59,728 nucleotides of DNA from Rhodoblastus sp. (lineage in GTDB: Bacteria > Pseudomonadota > Alphaproteobacteria > Rhizobiales > Beijerinckiaceae), in NCBI RefSeq assembly GCF_019449565.1, contig NZ_JAGRPM010000031.1, positions 1 through 59,728 of the forward strand, written 5' to 3'. Below are positions 7,049 to 16,157 of this stretch, piece after piece. Position numbers and translations under genes: made by a program. Under the pieces are notes generated by a model. That model did not search any database and was not told the DNA's origin. It saw only the letters and a program-made list of their open reading frames with translations. How positions within the stretch are numbered: position 1 is the first letter of the stretch; every line of letters starts with the position of its first letter.

Positions 7049-9253
7049 TCAAGTCGCCTGCTTGAGCGCGATCGTGTCCACGGGCAGCTTTCTGAGACGC
7101 TTGCCTGTCGCCGCGAATATCGCGTTTGTGACCGCCGGCGCGATGGCTGACGTTCCGGCTTCGCCCATGCCGCCTGGCGGCTCGGAGTTTTTGACGATGT
7201 GGACTTCTATGGCAGGCGCCTCGTTCATCCGAACCATTTTGTAGTCATCGAAGTTGTTTTGTTCGACGCGGCCGTTCTTCAACGTAATATTGCCATAGAG
7301 CGCCGCCGTGATGCCGAAGATGACCGCGCTCTGTATTTGCGCGCGTACGGTATCTGGATTGACGACGGTCCCGCAATCGACCGCGCAGACGACCCGCCTG
7401 ACCCGAACTACACCTTCCTTCGACACTTCGACCTCGGCCACATGCGCCATATAGCTTGCGAAGACGAACTGGAGAGAGACGCCGCGACCGACTCTTTCGG
7501 GCAATGGGTCGCCCCATCCGGCTTTTTCCGCAGCGAGTTCGAGGACGGCTTTGGCGCGGGGGGAATTGCCGAGCAACGCGCGCCTGTAGACGACGGGATC
7601 CTGCTTCGCGGCAGCGGCCAATTCATCCATGAAGCTTTCGGTAACGAAAACATTATGCGATGGCCCCACGCTGCGCCAGAAAGCCGTCGGAACGCCCGGC
7701 GGCTCCACCCGCAGATATTCGACGTGAAGGTTCGGGAGCGCGTATGTCAGATCAATCGCGCCTTCGGTGGTGTCCGGGTCGAGGCCGTCCTTGAACGCCG
7801 GAGGGAGATATCTCGCGATAATCGAGGAGCCTGCGAAACGATGCCTCCAGAATATCGGCATTCCCTTTTCGTCGAGGCCGGCGGACAACCGGTCGAGGAA
7901 GGCGGGCCGATACATGTCGTGCTGGATATCTTCCTCGCGCGTCCACACCACCTTGACGGGGCCGTTGACGTGCTGGGCGATCTGCACGGCGCGGGCGACG
8001 TAGTCGGACTCGAGCCGACGGCCGAACCCTCCGCCGAGGTAATGGTTATGGACCGCAACCTTCTCCGGCGGAATGCCGGCGGCATTCGCGGCCGCCGCTT
8101 GCGCCCGCGCGATCGCCTGCGTGCCAACCCAGATCTCGCAGCCGCCCTCCTTGACGTGGACCGTGCAGTTCACAGGCTCCATCGGGGCGTGGGCAAGAAA
8201 CGGAACCTGATAGATCGCCTCGACCTTTGAGGCCGCGCTCGCTTCCGCCTTCTCGACATCGCCAATATTCTGTGCGACCGCACCTGAACTGAGCGTCGCC
8301 TTCTCGAGTTCCGCAAATATTTCTTCGGTGGTGAGGCTGGCGTGCGGCCCGCCGTCCCATTCGATCACCAAGGCTTCCAACCCCTTCTTCGCCGCGCCCA
8401 TGTGATCAGCGACAACAGCGACGGCATCATCGAGCCGCACGATCTGACTTACGCCCTTGACGGCTTTCGCCGCGCGGTCATCGACGCTTTTCACGTGACC
8501 GCCGAAAACAGGCGACTGCGCCAGCGTCGCAATCTTCATTCCCGGTAGCCGGACGTCGATTCCATAAATCGCGGCGCCATTGACCTTGGCCGGCGTGTCA
8601 AGACGCTTGGCTGGCGTCCCGATAAGCGTAAAATCTTCGGGACGCTTGAGCGCCACATTTGCCGGGACCGGGATTTGGGCGGCGGCGGCGGCGAGTTCGC
8701 CGTATTTGAGGCTGCGCCACGTCGGCGTGTGAAGCACTGCGCCGCTTTGCGCCCGGCAGGACACAGGATCGACGTTCCAGCGCTTCGCCGCCGCCAGCAC
8801 CAACATCGTCCGCGCCGTCGCGCCAGCTTCACGCAGCGGCTTCCACGCTCCGCGTATCGCGTTCGAGTTGCCGGTCGCCTGGATGCCGAGCAAAGGGTTG
8901 GCGTAAAGCTTTTCATTGGGAGGAGCGGACTCAAGCCGAACCTGTTTCAGGTCCACCTCCAGCTCTTCGGCAATGAGCATCGGGATCGACGTGTACGTGC
9001 CTTGACCCATCTCGACATAGGGCATGGTCAGGACAATTTCCCCGTCGCCGCCTATGCGGATGAAGGCGTTCGGCGCGAATGCGATTGTCCCCGCCGTTTC
9101 CGCTTCGCAACGTCCATACGGCAAGCTCAGGCTCACCATCAGCCCGCCTCCTGCGGCCGCTCCGACCCGGAAGAATTCTCGCCGGGAAAATGCGCTCGAC
9201 GATCCAGATTGTTCAGGCAAGGTCGGGCGGGATGGTTGGTTGTCGAGACTCAT
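7049..9253 (-). CDS. Molybdopterin large subunit, isoquinoline 1-oxidoreductase/aldehyde dehydrogenase type, Tat-exported
   Basis: A 734-residue xanthine-dehydrogenase-family catalytic subunit. A twin-arginine signal ([15 protein letters not shown]) at about residues 24-45 predicts export. The molybdenum-cofactor region shows [16 protein letters not shown], and [14 protein letters not shown] near the C-terminus contains the conserved catalytic Glu. ATG 9253 overlaps the stop of the upstream iron-sulphur subunit gene (ATGA), so the two are translationally coupled. IorB-type enzymes hydroxylate N-heterocycles or oxidise aldehydes; the substrate here is unknown. Electrons should pass via the [2Fe-2S] subunit to a cytochrome, and a cytochrome P460-family gene is in the same operon. 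Confidence 0.9.
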   Translation of the reverse strand: MSLDNQPSRPTLPEQSGSSSAFSRREFFRVGAAAGGGLMVSLSLPYGRCEAETAGTIAFAPNAFIRIGGDGEIVLTMPYVEMGQGTYTSIPMLIAEELEVDLKQVRLESAPPNEKLYANPLLGIQATGNSNAIRGAWKPLREAGATARTMLVLAAAKRWNVDPVSCRAQSGAVLHTPTWRSLKYGELAAAAAQIPVPANVALKRPEDFTLIGTPAKRLDTPAKVNGAAIYGIDVRLPGMKIATLAQSPVFGGHVKSVDDRAAKAVKGVSQIVRLDDAVAVVADHMGAAKKGLEALVIEWDGGPHASLTTEEIFAELEKATLSSGAVAQNIGDVEKAEASAASKVEAIYQVPFLAHAPMEPVNCTVHVKEGGCEIWVGTQAIARAQAAAANAAGIPPEKVAVHNHYLGGGFGRRLESDYVARAVQIAQHVNGPVKVVWTREEDIQHDMYRPAFLDRLSAGLDEKGMPIFWRHRFAGSSIIARYLPPAFKDGLDPDTTEGAIDLTYALPNLHVEYLRVEPPGVPTAFWRSVGPSHNVFVTESFMDELAAAAKQDPVVYRRALLGNSPRAKAVLELAAEKAGWGDPLPERVGRGVSLQFVFASYMAHVAEVEVSKEGVVRVRRVVCAVDCGTVVNPDTVRAQIQSAVIFGITAALYGNITLKNGRVEQNNFDDYKMVRMNEAPAIEVHIVKNSEPPGGMGEAGTSAIAPAVTNAIFAATGKRLRKLPVDTIALKQAT

Positions 9254-9726
9254 GGCGTGCGTCCCTGCTTGCTCGATTGCGCCGCCAACTTGATCGCTTC
9301 GCGAATTCGCGAATAGGTTCCGCAGCGACAAATGTTGCCCGACATCGCGTCGTCGATGTCGGCGTCTGTCGGATGCGGGTTCCTCGCGAGCAGCGCGGCG
9401 GCGGACATGATCTGGCCCGACTGGCAATAGCCGCATTGCGGGACCACGTCGTCGAGCCAGGCCTTCTGTATCTTCGCGCCCGCTGGGGTCCCGCCAATCG
9501 CCTCAATCGTGGTGATTTCGGATGAGCCGACGCTGTCGACGGGAGTGATGCAGGAGCGGACAGGCGCGCCATCCATATGGACTGTGCAGGCGCCGCACAG
9601 CGCCTTGCCGCAACCAAACTTCGTGCCCGTCATGCCGAGAACATCGCGCAAAACCCAGAGCAGCGGCGTGTCGTCGTCCACATCGACGGTGTGGGTCCCC
9701 CCGTTGACTCGGATCGCGAAAGTCAT
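9250..9726 (-). CDS. [2Fe-2S] small subunit of the molybdenum hydroxylase
   Basis: A 158-residue two-cluster ferredoxin-like subunit. The plant-type [2Fe-2S] cluster is marked by [15 protein letters not shown] plus an earlier Cys, and the second cluster by CGYCQSGQI followed by [10 protein letters not shown]. This is the IorA/CoxS/XdhC-like partner of the adjacent large subunit. ATG 9726 is preferred over GTG 9729 from spacing to AGGAGG. No FAD-binding subunit gene is present nearby, which is typical of the IorAB type that donates to cytochromes instead of NAD. Confidence 0.92.
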   Translation of the reverse strand: MTFAIRVNGGTHTVDVDDDTPLLWVLRDVLGMTGTKFGCGKALCGACTVHMDGAPVRSCITPVDSVGSSEITTIEAIGGTPAGAKIQKAWLDDVVPQCGYCQSGQIMSAAALLARNPHPTDADIDDAMSGNICRCGTYSRIREAIKLAAQSSKQGRTP

Positions 9727-9745
9727 CACGCCCTCCTTGAACAGA

Positions 9746-10804
9746 TCAAGCTCTTCCGACCTCGATGACGGCTTCGGCGAAGGCCTTCGGAGCTTCCTGC
9801 GGCAGATTGTGCCCTACCCCGCCCTTGATCAGCCGGTGCTCATAGCGACCCGAAAACATCTTTGCGTAAGCAGCAGCGTCCGGGTGTGGGGCGCCGTTGG
9901 CGTCGCCTTCCATGGTGATAGTCGGCGCCGAAATGATTGGGCCATCGGCAAGTCGTTTTTCCAAATCGTCGTACTTCGTTTCGCCGTCAGCCAGGCCGAG
10001 TCGCCAACGATAGTTGTGGATGACAATGGCGACATGGTCAGGATTATCGAAGGAAGCGGCGGTGCGCTCGAATGTGGCGTCATCGAATTCCCATTTCGGG
10101 GAAGCGAGGCGCCAAATGAGCCGCGAAAAATCGCGCCGGTATTTTTCGTAACCGACTCGCCCGCGTTCGGTCGCAAAATAATACTGATACCACCATTGAA
10201 GCTCGGCCTCCGGCGGCAGCGGCGCCTTGCCGGCTTTCTGGGAACCGATCAAATAACCGCTGACGGAGACCATGGCTTTGCAGCGTTCCGGCCACAGCGC
10301 CGCGATAATGTTCGCCGTTCGAGCGCCCCAGTCAAAACCGCCGATCGTCGCCTTTTCGATTTTGAGAGCGTCCATCAGCGCAATCACATCGACGGCAAGC
10401 GCCGCCTGCTCGCCATTGCGCACCGTGTCGTCTGAAAGAAATCGGGTCGCGCCATAACCGCGCAGATAAGGAACGATCACGCGATATCCGGCCTGCGCCA
10501 GAAGTGGCGTTACGTCGACGTAGCTGTAAATGTCATAGGGCCACCCATGCAGAAGAACGACCGGGGGACCGTCGCCCGGACCCGCTTCCGCGTAGCCGAC
10601 ATTCAATACGCCAGCGTCGATCCGGCTCAGCGGGGCGAATGATGTGTTGGTCGCCGGCTTCGACGCCGGCGAACTGGACGTTATTTCCTGCGCAGTCGTT
10701 GAATCCGACATGCCGATTTGGGCGGCGGCGAAAGATAAGGCGGCCGCGCCAACAAACCGGCGGCGATCGCGATCGATCTCTGAGGATGATTCTGGCGTAA
10801 GCAC
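9746..10804 (-). CDS. Tat-signal alpha/beta hydrolase, epoxide-hydrolase-like
   Basis: A 352-residue protein with an N-terminal [18 protein letters not shown] sequence resembling a twin-arginine signal, then an alpha/beta-hydrolase fold: oxyanion region [12 protein letters not shown], nucleophile elbow GGFDWGAR with Asp as nucleophile (as in epoxide hydrolases and haloalkane dehalogenases), and a C-terminal [10 protein letters not shown] supplying His. GTG 10804 fits AGGAG with eight bases spacing; TTG 10810 is too close to it. Only 19 bp separate it from the molybdenum-hydroxylase genes, suggesting one periplasmic pathway. Epoxide versus haloalkane substrates cannot be decided by eye. Confidence 0.82.
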   Translation of the reverse strand: MLTPESSSEIDRDRRRFVGAAALSFAAAQIGMSDSTTAQEITSSSPASKPATNTSFAPLSRIDAGVLNVGYAEAGPGDGPPVVLLHGWPYDIYSYVDVTPLLAQAGYRVIVPYLRGYGATRFLSDDTVRNGEQAALAVDVIALMDALKIEKATIGGFDWGARTANIIAALWPERCKAMVSVSGYLIGSQKAGKAPLPPEAELQWWYQYYFATERGRVGYEKYRRDFSRLIWRLASPKWEFDDATFERTAASFDNPDHVAIVIHNYRWRLGLADGETKYDDLEKRLADGPIISAPTITMEGDANGAPHPDAAAYAKMFSGRYEHRLIKGGVGHNLPQEAPKAFAEAVIEVGRA

Positions 10805-10878
10805 AGCCAAATCTCCTATACTGGATTCTTGCCCTGTCGTTCAGGCCGCCTTTGCCGTCCTCGCGCCGCGCAGCTCGC

Positions 10879-11412
10879 TCACCTCTTCGGGTAGGCAGTG
10901 AAAACATAATCCTTTGCCTTCACGATCGTATGGCACGCGTAGCCGCAGTCCGCGCCGCTCCCATTGGGCTTGAACCCGTCCGACGGGGCGTCATAGTCGA
11001 ATTCGGCATATCCCCATCCGCCGGTGTCGGGAAATCTCTTGCTATCCCTGATCATGAAATCAACGTCGTGTAAGGCGCCCGAAATTGTCGTCGGCGCAGG
11101 AGCGTCAGCGCTCTTTGTTGGCGTCCAATGGATTTTCGCCATTTTTGCGCCGTCGGGAAAAGGCTTGTCCGCGCCATAACCCCCGGCCCGATAGGCCTCG
11201 ATCATCACGGGATTGGCGAGGATCACGGCGATCGCGTCCTCGGTCTGACTGACGCTGACGACCCGCCAGTCTTCGTATCCCCTGAAATCCGAGAATGCGA
11301 GCCCATTCGGCACTCGGAGAGTGTATTTGTCTTGCGCGGAAATGGCGCTGCCGTCCATGACGGCGAACAATGGTAAAATGATCGTTATCTGCGAAGGCGC
11401 AAGTCTGATCAT
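10879..11412 (-). CDS. Cytochrome P460 family protein with a CX3CH haem motif
   Basis: A 177-residue exported protein: signal peptide about residues 1-26 ending SAISA, and a cytochrome P460 domain with FRGYEDWRVVSVSQ near the start and CGYACHTIVKAKDYVFTAYP at the C-terminus. P460 proteins bind a modified c-type haem and oxidise hydroxylamine or bind NO; related members have unknown roles. The haem motif has three residues between the cysteines (C-G-Y-A-C-H), unlike canonical CXXCH. ATG 11412 is preferred to an upstream frame because GGGGAGGG precedes it and the signal peptide begins there. First gene of the operon that includes the hydrolase and molybdenum hydroxylase. Confidence 0.85.
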   Translation of the reverse strand: MIRLAPSQITIILPLFAVMDGSAISAQDKYTLRVPNGLAFSDFRGYEDWRVVSVSQTEDAIAVILANPVMIEAYRAGGYGADKPFPDGAKMAKIHWTPTKSADAPAPTTISGALHDVDFMIRDSKRFPDTGGWGYAEFDYDAPSDGFKPNGSGADCGYACHTIVKAKDYVFTAYPKR

Positions 11413-11635
11413 GCCCAACCCTCCCCGACGAATGGCAGGTAACGTCCCTGCCATTTGTTCATACGGCTCCGGCATTTACTGTTGAGCTTCAGTTCTTTTT
11501 AATTGTGCTCTTATGCAAATCACAACATGTCGTACAGAAAGCGCAAACGTTGCAATTACCTATCGCGCGCCACGTTTTAAACTGACGAACCGAGGAAAAG
11601 TTGCACTCAAGCAAAATTGCCGGTTCTTCCGATGG

Positions 11636-12274
11636 TCACTTATTCAGTGAGGGATCTTGTTCCGCGAGGGATTTTGGTCCGCTGACGAAAGGACTGTTCC
11701 GAAGATAAAAACGCAAGAGGCGGTTCGCATCCCGCGAAATGCCGATTCTAACGCTCTGCCCGATTTCGCCGGGTTCGCGGTCACACCATCCGAGCCATAG
11801 AGGGCCTTCTCGGCAAAGATCGATCCCGTCGAGCGAACGATCGACCCGCAACGCCGCCGTGAGCCTTCCAGGTCCTCGCGCCAAATCGCGCAAGCGCGCG
11901 ACGCCGCGATTGAGTTGCATGATCGAAACGCCATCGAGCGGCTCGAGCGCCCTGATCAGGACGCCGGCTCCGGTCCCGGGCGTCTCGCTCGAGACATTCA
12001 ACATGTACGAGACGCCATAGGCGAGATAGACATAGGCGTGCCCACGCTCAAGAAACAGCGAATGATTACGCTGCGTCATCCCCCTGTAGGCGTGCCCCGC
12101 GGCGTCGCCGACGACATAGGCCTCGGTCTCAACAATACGACCGCTGACGAAGCCTTCTGGCGCCTCCCGCACCAATAATTTGCCAATGAGATAGCGGGCC
12201 AAAGCAACCGTATCAATCGGCAGCTCTGAGCGAGCGAGCGGCAAATGGCCGTCCTGACGGCGACCCGGTTTCAT
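11636..12274 (-). CDS. Alkyladenine (3-methyladenine) DNA glycosylase, AAG/MPG type
   Basis: A 212-residue base-excision-repair glycosylase of the AAG family. Characteristic segments are RYLIGKLLVRE, VETEAYVVGDAAGHAYRGMTQRN with the catalytic Glu, and HAYVYLAYGVSYMLNV, followed by GTGAGVLIRALEP. It removes alkylated purines from DNA. ATG 12274 overlaps the upstream NTF2-like gene's stop (ATGA), so they are coupled. Length is normal for the bacterial family. Confidence 0.9.
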   Translation of the reverse strand: MKPGRRQDGHLPLARSELPIDTVALARYLIGKLLVREAPEGFVSGRIVETEAYVVGDAAGHAYRGMTQRNHSLFLERGHAYVYLAYGVSYMLNVSSETPGTGAGVLIRALEPLDGVSIMQLNRGVARLRDLARGPGRLTAALRVDRSLDGIDLCREGPLWLGWCDREPGEIGQSVRIGISRDANRLLRFYLRNSPFVSGPKSLAEQDPSLNK

Positions 12275-12651
12275 GTTGTCCGCTCGACCCATTGCGCCCG
12301 CGAAGGGCCCGGCGCGAACGGATCGCCGAAATACTGGGTCTCGCGGGCGACCTTCCCATCGAGAAACTCCATGATGCTCACTGTGTAAGACGGGCGCCCG
12401 TCATAGGTGAGGACATATTCAGTGACCCAGAGGTCGCCCGCGCCAATAATCCGCCGCACTGTGAAGCGTTTCCGGTTCGGCTGCGCGGCGCGAGACGCTT
12501 CAATCTTCCGCCGCCCACGGATGCGCTCGCCCGATTGAGGATATTCGAGCACCGCGTCGTCACGGTAAATCCGGTGCTCCCCTTCGAAGTCGTTCGCATC
12601 GGAGGCGGACCAGTGGCGATCCAAAGCCGCGCGAATTTGGCGATCGTCCAT
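12271..12651 (-). CDS. NTF2/SnoaL-like protein
   Basis: A 126-residue small alpha+beta-barrel protein of the NTF2-like superfamily: MDDRQIRAALDRHWSASDAN, then HRIYRDDAVLEYPQSGERI and a beta-rich C-terminus (YVLTYDGRPSYTVSIMEFLDGKV, shown here in part). Members are enzymes or ligand binders; no catalytic assignment is made. ATG 12651 was chosen because upstream in-frame sequence lies under the terminator and the PQQ gene. Translation is coupled to the DNA glycosylase. Confidence 0.75.
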   Translation of the reverse strand: MDDRQIRAALDRHWSASDANDFEGEHRIYRDDAVLEYPQSGERIRGRRKIEASRAAQPNRKRFTVRRIIGAGDLWVTEYVLTYDGRPSYTVSIMEFLDGKVARETQYFGDPFAPGPSRAQWVERTT

Positions 12652-12735
12652 GTCAAATCTCCCGCGAGCGTCAAAAATGGCTCGGCTTGTTTCCTCTAAT
12701 CCGGTCCATATCCGCCCGAGCGGCTGCGCATCGTG

Positions 12736-12759
12736 AAATCCCGGCTCGGGCCGGGATTT
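12736..12759 (-). terminator. Hairpin downstream of the PQQ dehydrogenase gene
   Basis: Perfect 9-bp stem (AAATCCCGG / CCGGGATTT) with loop CTCGGG, 24 bases past the end of the PQQ dehydrogenase gene on the minus strand. It separates that gene from the NTF2-like/glycosylase pair. Confidence 0.65.
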
Positions 12760-12782
12760 CTTATTTGCATGGTCGCGAGTGC

Positions 12783-14393
12783 TTACGGCAGGGTCAGCAC
12801 GGTCAGCTTTGTCGTTTCCTTGCCGCCCCCGAAAAAGGCGGAGACGGAGCCGGACAGGACCGCGACATATTGCCTGCCGTCCAGCGCATAGGTGAAGAGA
12901 CCGCCGCCTGCGGAAGCCGGCAGTTGCTGGCGCCACAGGACCTTTCCGCTGTCCGCGTCCAGCGAATAGAGATTGCCCTTGAGGTCGCCGGCGAAGACGA
13001 TTCCGCCCGAGGTCGAGGTCACATTGGCGAGCATGGGCGCCGGCGACTCGAATTTCCAGCGCAGCTTGCCAGCCGCGACATCCACCGCCGCGAGCACGCC
13101 GCGCGACTGGTCGATCGGGTCCTGCACGATGCCGCCTCCGTAGAAATGCACGCCCACCTGATGGATCGGCGCCGCAGCCTCGTGCGAAACCATCCCGCAC
13201 CAATCCACCATCGGCGAGAACGCCAGCCCTCGGGCCGGGTCATAGGCGGTGCTGCTCCATTCCTGCCCGCCCAGCAGTCCGGGGCAGATGTGCGTCGGCG
13301 TTTCCGTCGCGGGCTTGTCAGCGTTTTCCTGTTTCGAAATCACGAGGTCGTAAAGCACTTCGGACGTTTCGCGATCGACGCCGCGCAGGCGCCCGTCCTT
13401 GCCGCTGACGATCAGGAGATTGCGCGTCTTGCCTTCGACCGTCGCGGTCAGCAGCGGGCTGGTTTGCGACAGATCCCAGTCATGCGTGTCATGGGGCACG
13501 AATTGCCGGGCCCAGATCAGCGTGCCGGTTTTCAGGTCAATGGCGGCGGCGGTGTTGGTGCCTTCATTGTCGCCGGGGCGGGATTCGCCATAGAAGTCCG
13601 GCGCGGGATTGCCGACGGGGACGAACAACACGCCTTTTTCACGATCCACCGCAACCGGCGTCCAGAAACTGCCGCCGCCATGGGCGATGGCTTCCGCCGA
13701 GCCCCAGCTTTTCGCGCCCGCCGCGTCCGGCGCGGGCAGAACGCCATAACGCCATAGTTCGACGCCGTCCTTGAGGCTGAAGGCGCCGATCCAGCCCTGC
13801 CCACCCCAATCGGCGCCGGCCGTACCGTAAATGATCCTGTCGTCGACAATCATCGGCGGCATGGAAAGATAATGGCTCTCCTCGGCGCTGGTGATCTGTC
13901 GGTCCCAGAGCAGACTGCCGTCCGCCATCGACAAAGCGATAAGATGCCCGTCCGCCGTGCCGCGCACGAGACGGCCTTCCTTGATCGCCGGGCCGCGATT
14001 GACGGTCGAAAGCGCCTTTCCCTTGGGCTTCCATTCATGCCGCCAGATTTCCTTGCAGCTCTGGGCGTCGATGGCGATCGTCGTCTGCGCGGCGGTGAGG
14101 TAGATGCGGCCGTCATAAAGCAGCGGCGTGGATTGCGCCTGAGCCGGCAGGCCGCTGTCGAATGTGCAGACCTGCTTGAGACTGGCGACATTGGCGGCGT
14201 TGATCTGGTCGAGCTTCGCGTGACGCCAGCCGTCATAACTCTTGTTGGTCATCAGCCAGCTATCGACGGCGGCGGCCGATTGGTCGAGTTCCACCTGGCT
14301 TGGTCCCGTCGGAGACGCCTGGGCCGCAGGGCCAGAGATCAGGGCAAGAAGGGAGGCGGCTGCGCCGAGATGGGCGAGCTTGCGGTTTTTCAT
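12783..14393 (-). CDS. Periplasmic PQQ-dependent dehydrogenase (eight-bladed propeller)
   Basis: A 536-residue exported protein with a signal peptide (about 1-26) and a quinoprotein beta-propeller. Family landmarks: KSYDGWRHAKLDQINAANV near residue 55, VNRG at 131-134, GNPAPDFYGESRPGDN at 261-276 and HDTHDWDL at 301-308. Asp305 aligns with the catalytic Asp of methanol/ethanol dehydrogenases and Asp307 with the extra Asp of lanthanide-dependent enzymes. The C-terminal cytochrome domain of quinohaemoproteins is absent. At about 540 residues it is shorter than XoxF/MxaF. The substrate is unknown. Dps and a hydrolase lie upstream in the same direction. Confidence 0.82.
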   Translation of the reverse strand: MKNRKLAHLGAAASLLALISGPAAQASPTGPSQVELDQSAAAVDSWLMTNKSYDGWRHAKLDQINAANVASLKQVCTFDSGLPAQAQSTPLLYDGRIYLTAAQTTIAIDAQSCKEIWRHEWKPKGKALSTVNRGPAIKEGRLVRGTADGHLIALSMADGSLLWDRQITSAEESHYLSMPPMIVDDRIIYGTAGADWGGQGWIGAFSLKDGVELWRYGVLPAPDAAGAKSWGSAEAIAHGGGSFWTPVAVDREKGVLFVPVGNPAPDFYGESRPGDNEGTNTAAAIDLKTGTLIWARQFVPHDTHDWDLSQTSPLLTATVEGKTRNLLIVSGKDGRLRGVDRETSEVLYDLVISKQENADKPATETPTHICPGLLGGQEWSSTAYDPARGLAFSPMVDWCGMVSHEAAAPIHQVGVHFYGGGIVQDPIDQSRGVLAAVDVAAGKLRWKFESPAPMLANVTSTSGGIVFAGDLKGNLYSLDADSGKVLWRQQLPASAGGGLFTYALDGRQYVAVLSGSVSAFFGGGKETTKLTVLTLP

Positions 14394-14495
14394 TTTGAAA
14401 ATTCCTGTTGGTATGGCTTGAACGCGAAAGCGCGCCGGGCTTGGCGGCCCGGCGTCGCATGGGCAGGCGTATGGCGGACCGCCTGCCGCTTCTCA

Positions 14496-15029
14496 TCAAT
14501 GCTGGAGCGGGGCCTCGGCGCCGCGGGTCGCCTCGTGCAGGAACCAGGCGCGGCGTTCCGCCTCGTCGATCCACACCTCCAGCAGGCTCGCGCTCGCGAC
14601 GTCGCCGTGGCCGTCGCAGATCGCATGGGCTTCGCGGAAGGACGCAGCGAGCTGGTTGTTGTCGTCGCGCAGCTCGGCAAGCATGTCGAATGGCGCGACG
14701 GATTGCGCGTCATTGTCCTCGATGCGCTGCAAACGGGCGATGTGTCCGATCGAACGCAATGTCAGGCCGCCGATCTTGCGCACGCGCTCCGCGATGTCGT
14801 CGGAGATGGCGTAGATCTGGTCCGCCTGCTCGTCGAGCAGCAGATGATAGTCGCGGAAATGCGGCCCGGACATATGCCAATGGAAGTTCTTGGTCTTCAG
14901 ATAGAGGGCGAAAATATCCGCCAGGGCCTCGTTCATGGCCGCAGAGATTTCCTGCACGGCGCTCGGGGAAAATCCGGCGCGCGTTTCCGCCGCTCCGGTT
15001 TGTTGGGGTTTACGTTCATTCGGTCTCAT
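14496..15029 (-). CDS. dps: Dps-family DNA-protection/iron-storage protein
   Basis: A 177-residue ferritin-like protein. The ferroxidase signature is visible in KTKNFHWHMSGPHFRDYHLL followed by DEQADQIYAISDDIAERVRK, giving the His/Asp/Glu ligands shared between subunits of the dodecamer. Dps oxidises Fe(II) with hydrogen peroxide, stores iron and shields DNA. ATG 15029 follows AGAGGAA at good spacing; the upstream in-frame part is not Dps-like. It lies 29 bp downstream of the chloroperoxidase-like hydrolase, so the two are probably co-transcribed. Confidence 0.93.
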   Translation of the reverse strand: MRPNERKPQQTGAAETRAGFSPSAVQEISAAMNEALADIFALYLKTKNFHWHMSGPHFRDYHLLLDEQADQIYAISDDIAERVRKIGGLTLRSIGHIARLQRIEDNDAQSVAPFDMLAELRDDNNQLAASFREAHAICDGHGDVASASLLEVWIDEAERRAWFLHEATRGAEAPLQH

Positions 15030-15058
15030 GTCGCGTTCCTCTCGAAATCCGGCGGCGT

Positions 15059-15910
15059 TCAGGCGGCGCCGCTGAGCCGCGTCCGGCCCTGGGCGCGCGC
15101 GAAGGCGAGCAGGTCGGCGTTGACCTTGTCTTTTTCCGTCGTGCACATGCCATGTGGCGCGCCAGGGTAAATCTTGAGTTCTGCATGGGGGACGAGCTTC
15201 GCCGAGAGAAGCGCGGAGGCCGCGATCGGCACGATCTGATCGTCGTCGCCATGCAGGATCAGCATCGGCACGTCGACCTTCTTCAGATCTTCCGTCATGT
15301 CGGTCTCGGAGAAGGCCTTGACGCAGAAATAGGACGCCGGCATGCCGGCCATCATGCCCTGCAGCCAGAACGACTGGCGCACGCCCTCGGAAACCTTTGC
15401 TCCTGCCCGGTTGTAACCGTAGAACGGCATGGTCAGATCCATGAAGAACTGGGAGCGGTCCGCGAGAACATTGGCGCGGATCTGATTGAAGGCCTCGATC
15501 GGCGTTCCTGCGGGATTGTTCGGCCCCTTGACCATGACCGGAGGAACGGCGCCGATCAGCACGGCCTTGGCGACCCGGGACGTCCCGTGGCGGCCGATAT
15601 AGCGGACCACTTCGCCGCCGCCCGTGGAATGGCCGACATGGATTGCATCGCGCAGGTCGAGCTGCCGGACCAGTTCGGCAAGATCATCGGCATAAGTGTC
15701 CATGTCATTGCCCCGCCAGGGCTGGTCCGAACGTCCGTGGCCACGCCGGTCATGGGCGATGACGCGATAGCCCTGGCCGGCCAGGAAGAACATCTGGTCC
15801 TCGAAGGCGTCGCCGGACAAGGGCCAGCCATGGCTGAACACGATTGGCTGGCCTGAGCCCCAGTCCCGGTAATAGATCTTCGTTCCATCCGTCGTGGTGA
15901 TCATCGTCAT
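15059..15910 (-). CDS. Alpha/beta hydrolase, cofactor-free chloroperoxidase type
   Basis: A 283-residue alpha/beta hydrolase. [50 protein letters not shown] and nucleophile elbow [18 protein letters not shown] match the non-haem chloroperoxidase/aryl esterase group; the catalytic Asp (HGDDDQIVP) and His (GAPHGM) are present. These enzymes are mostly esterases with perhydrolase side activity. ATG 15910 follows GAGG. It is the first gene of a leftward unit with dps and is divergent from a large regulator gene. Confidence 0.88.
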   Translation of the reverse strand: MTMITTTDGTKIYYRDWGSGQPIVFSHGWPLSGDAFEDQMFFLAGQGYRVIAHDRRGHGRSDQPWRGNDMDTYADDLAELVRQLDLRDAIHVGHSTGGGEVVRYIGRHGTSRVAKAVLIGAVPPVMVKGPNNPAGTPIEAFNQIRANVLADRSQFFMDLTMPFYGYNRAGAKVSEGVRQSFWLQGMMAGMPASYFCVKAFSETDMTEDLKKVDVPMLILHGDDDQIVPIAASALLSAKLVPHAELKIYPGAPHGMCTTEKDKVNADLLAFARAQGRTRLSGAA

Positions 15911-16157
15911 GATTGCCTCGTTTGGTTGGCTGTCCGCGCGCAGGAGTCGCGGACGCAACGGAACACCCGGGCGCGCCTTGCCGGCGCGCCGGAACCTTTC
16001 GAACGCCGGGAGGTTTTCACGCCAACAGCTGCGAGACGAGTTCAGTCTCGGGAAAAGTCGTGAAATTGCGCGAATTGCGACTTTCGTATAGCGTCATACC
16101 CGGCGCTAAGCGCGGATATGCAAGCATTCCGCGGCGGCGAATTCAGGGGTGCGTGCG

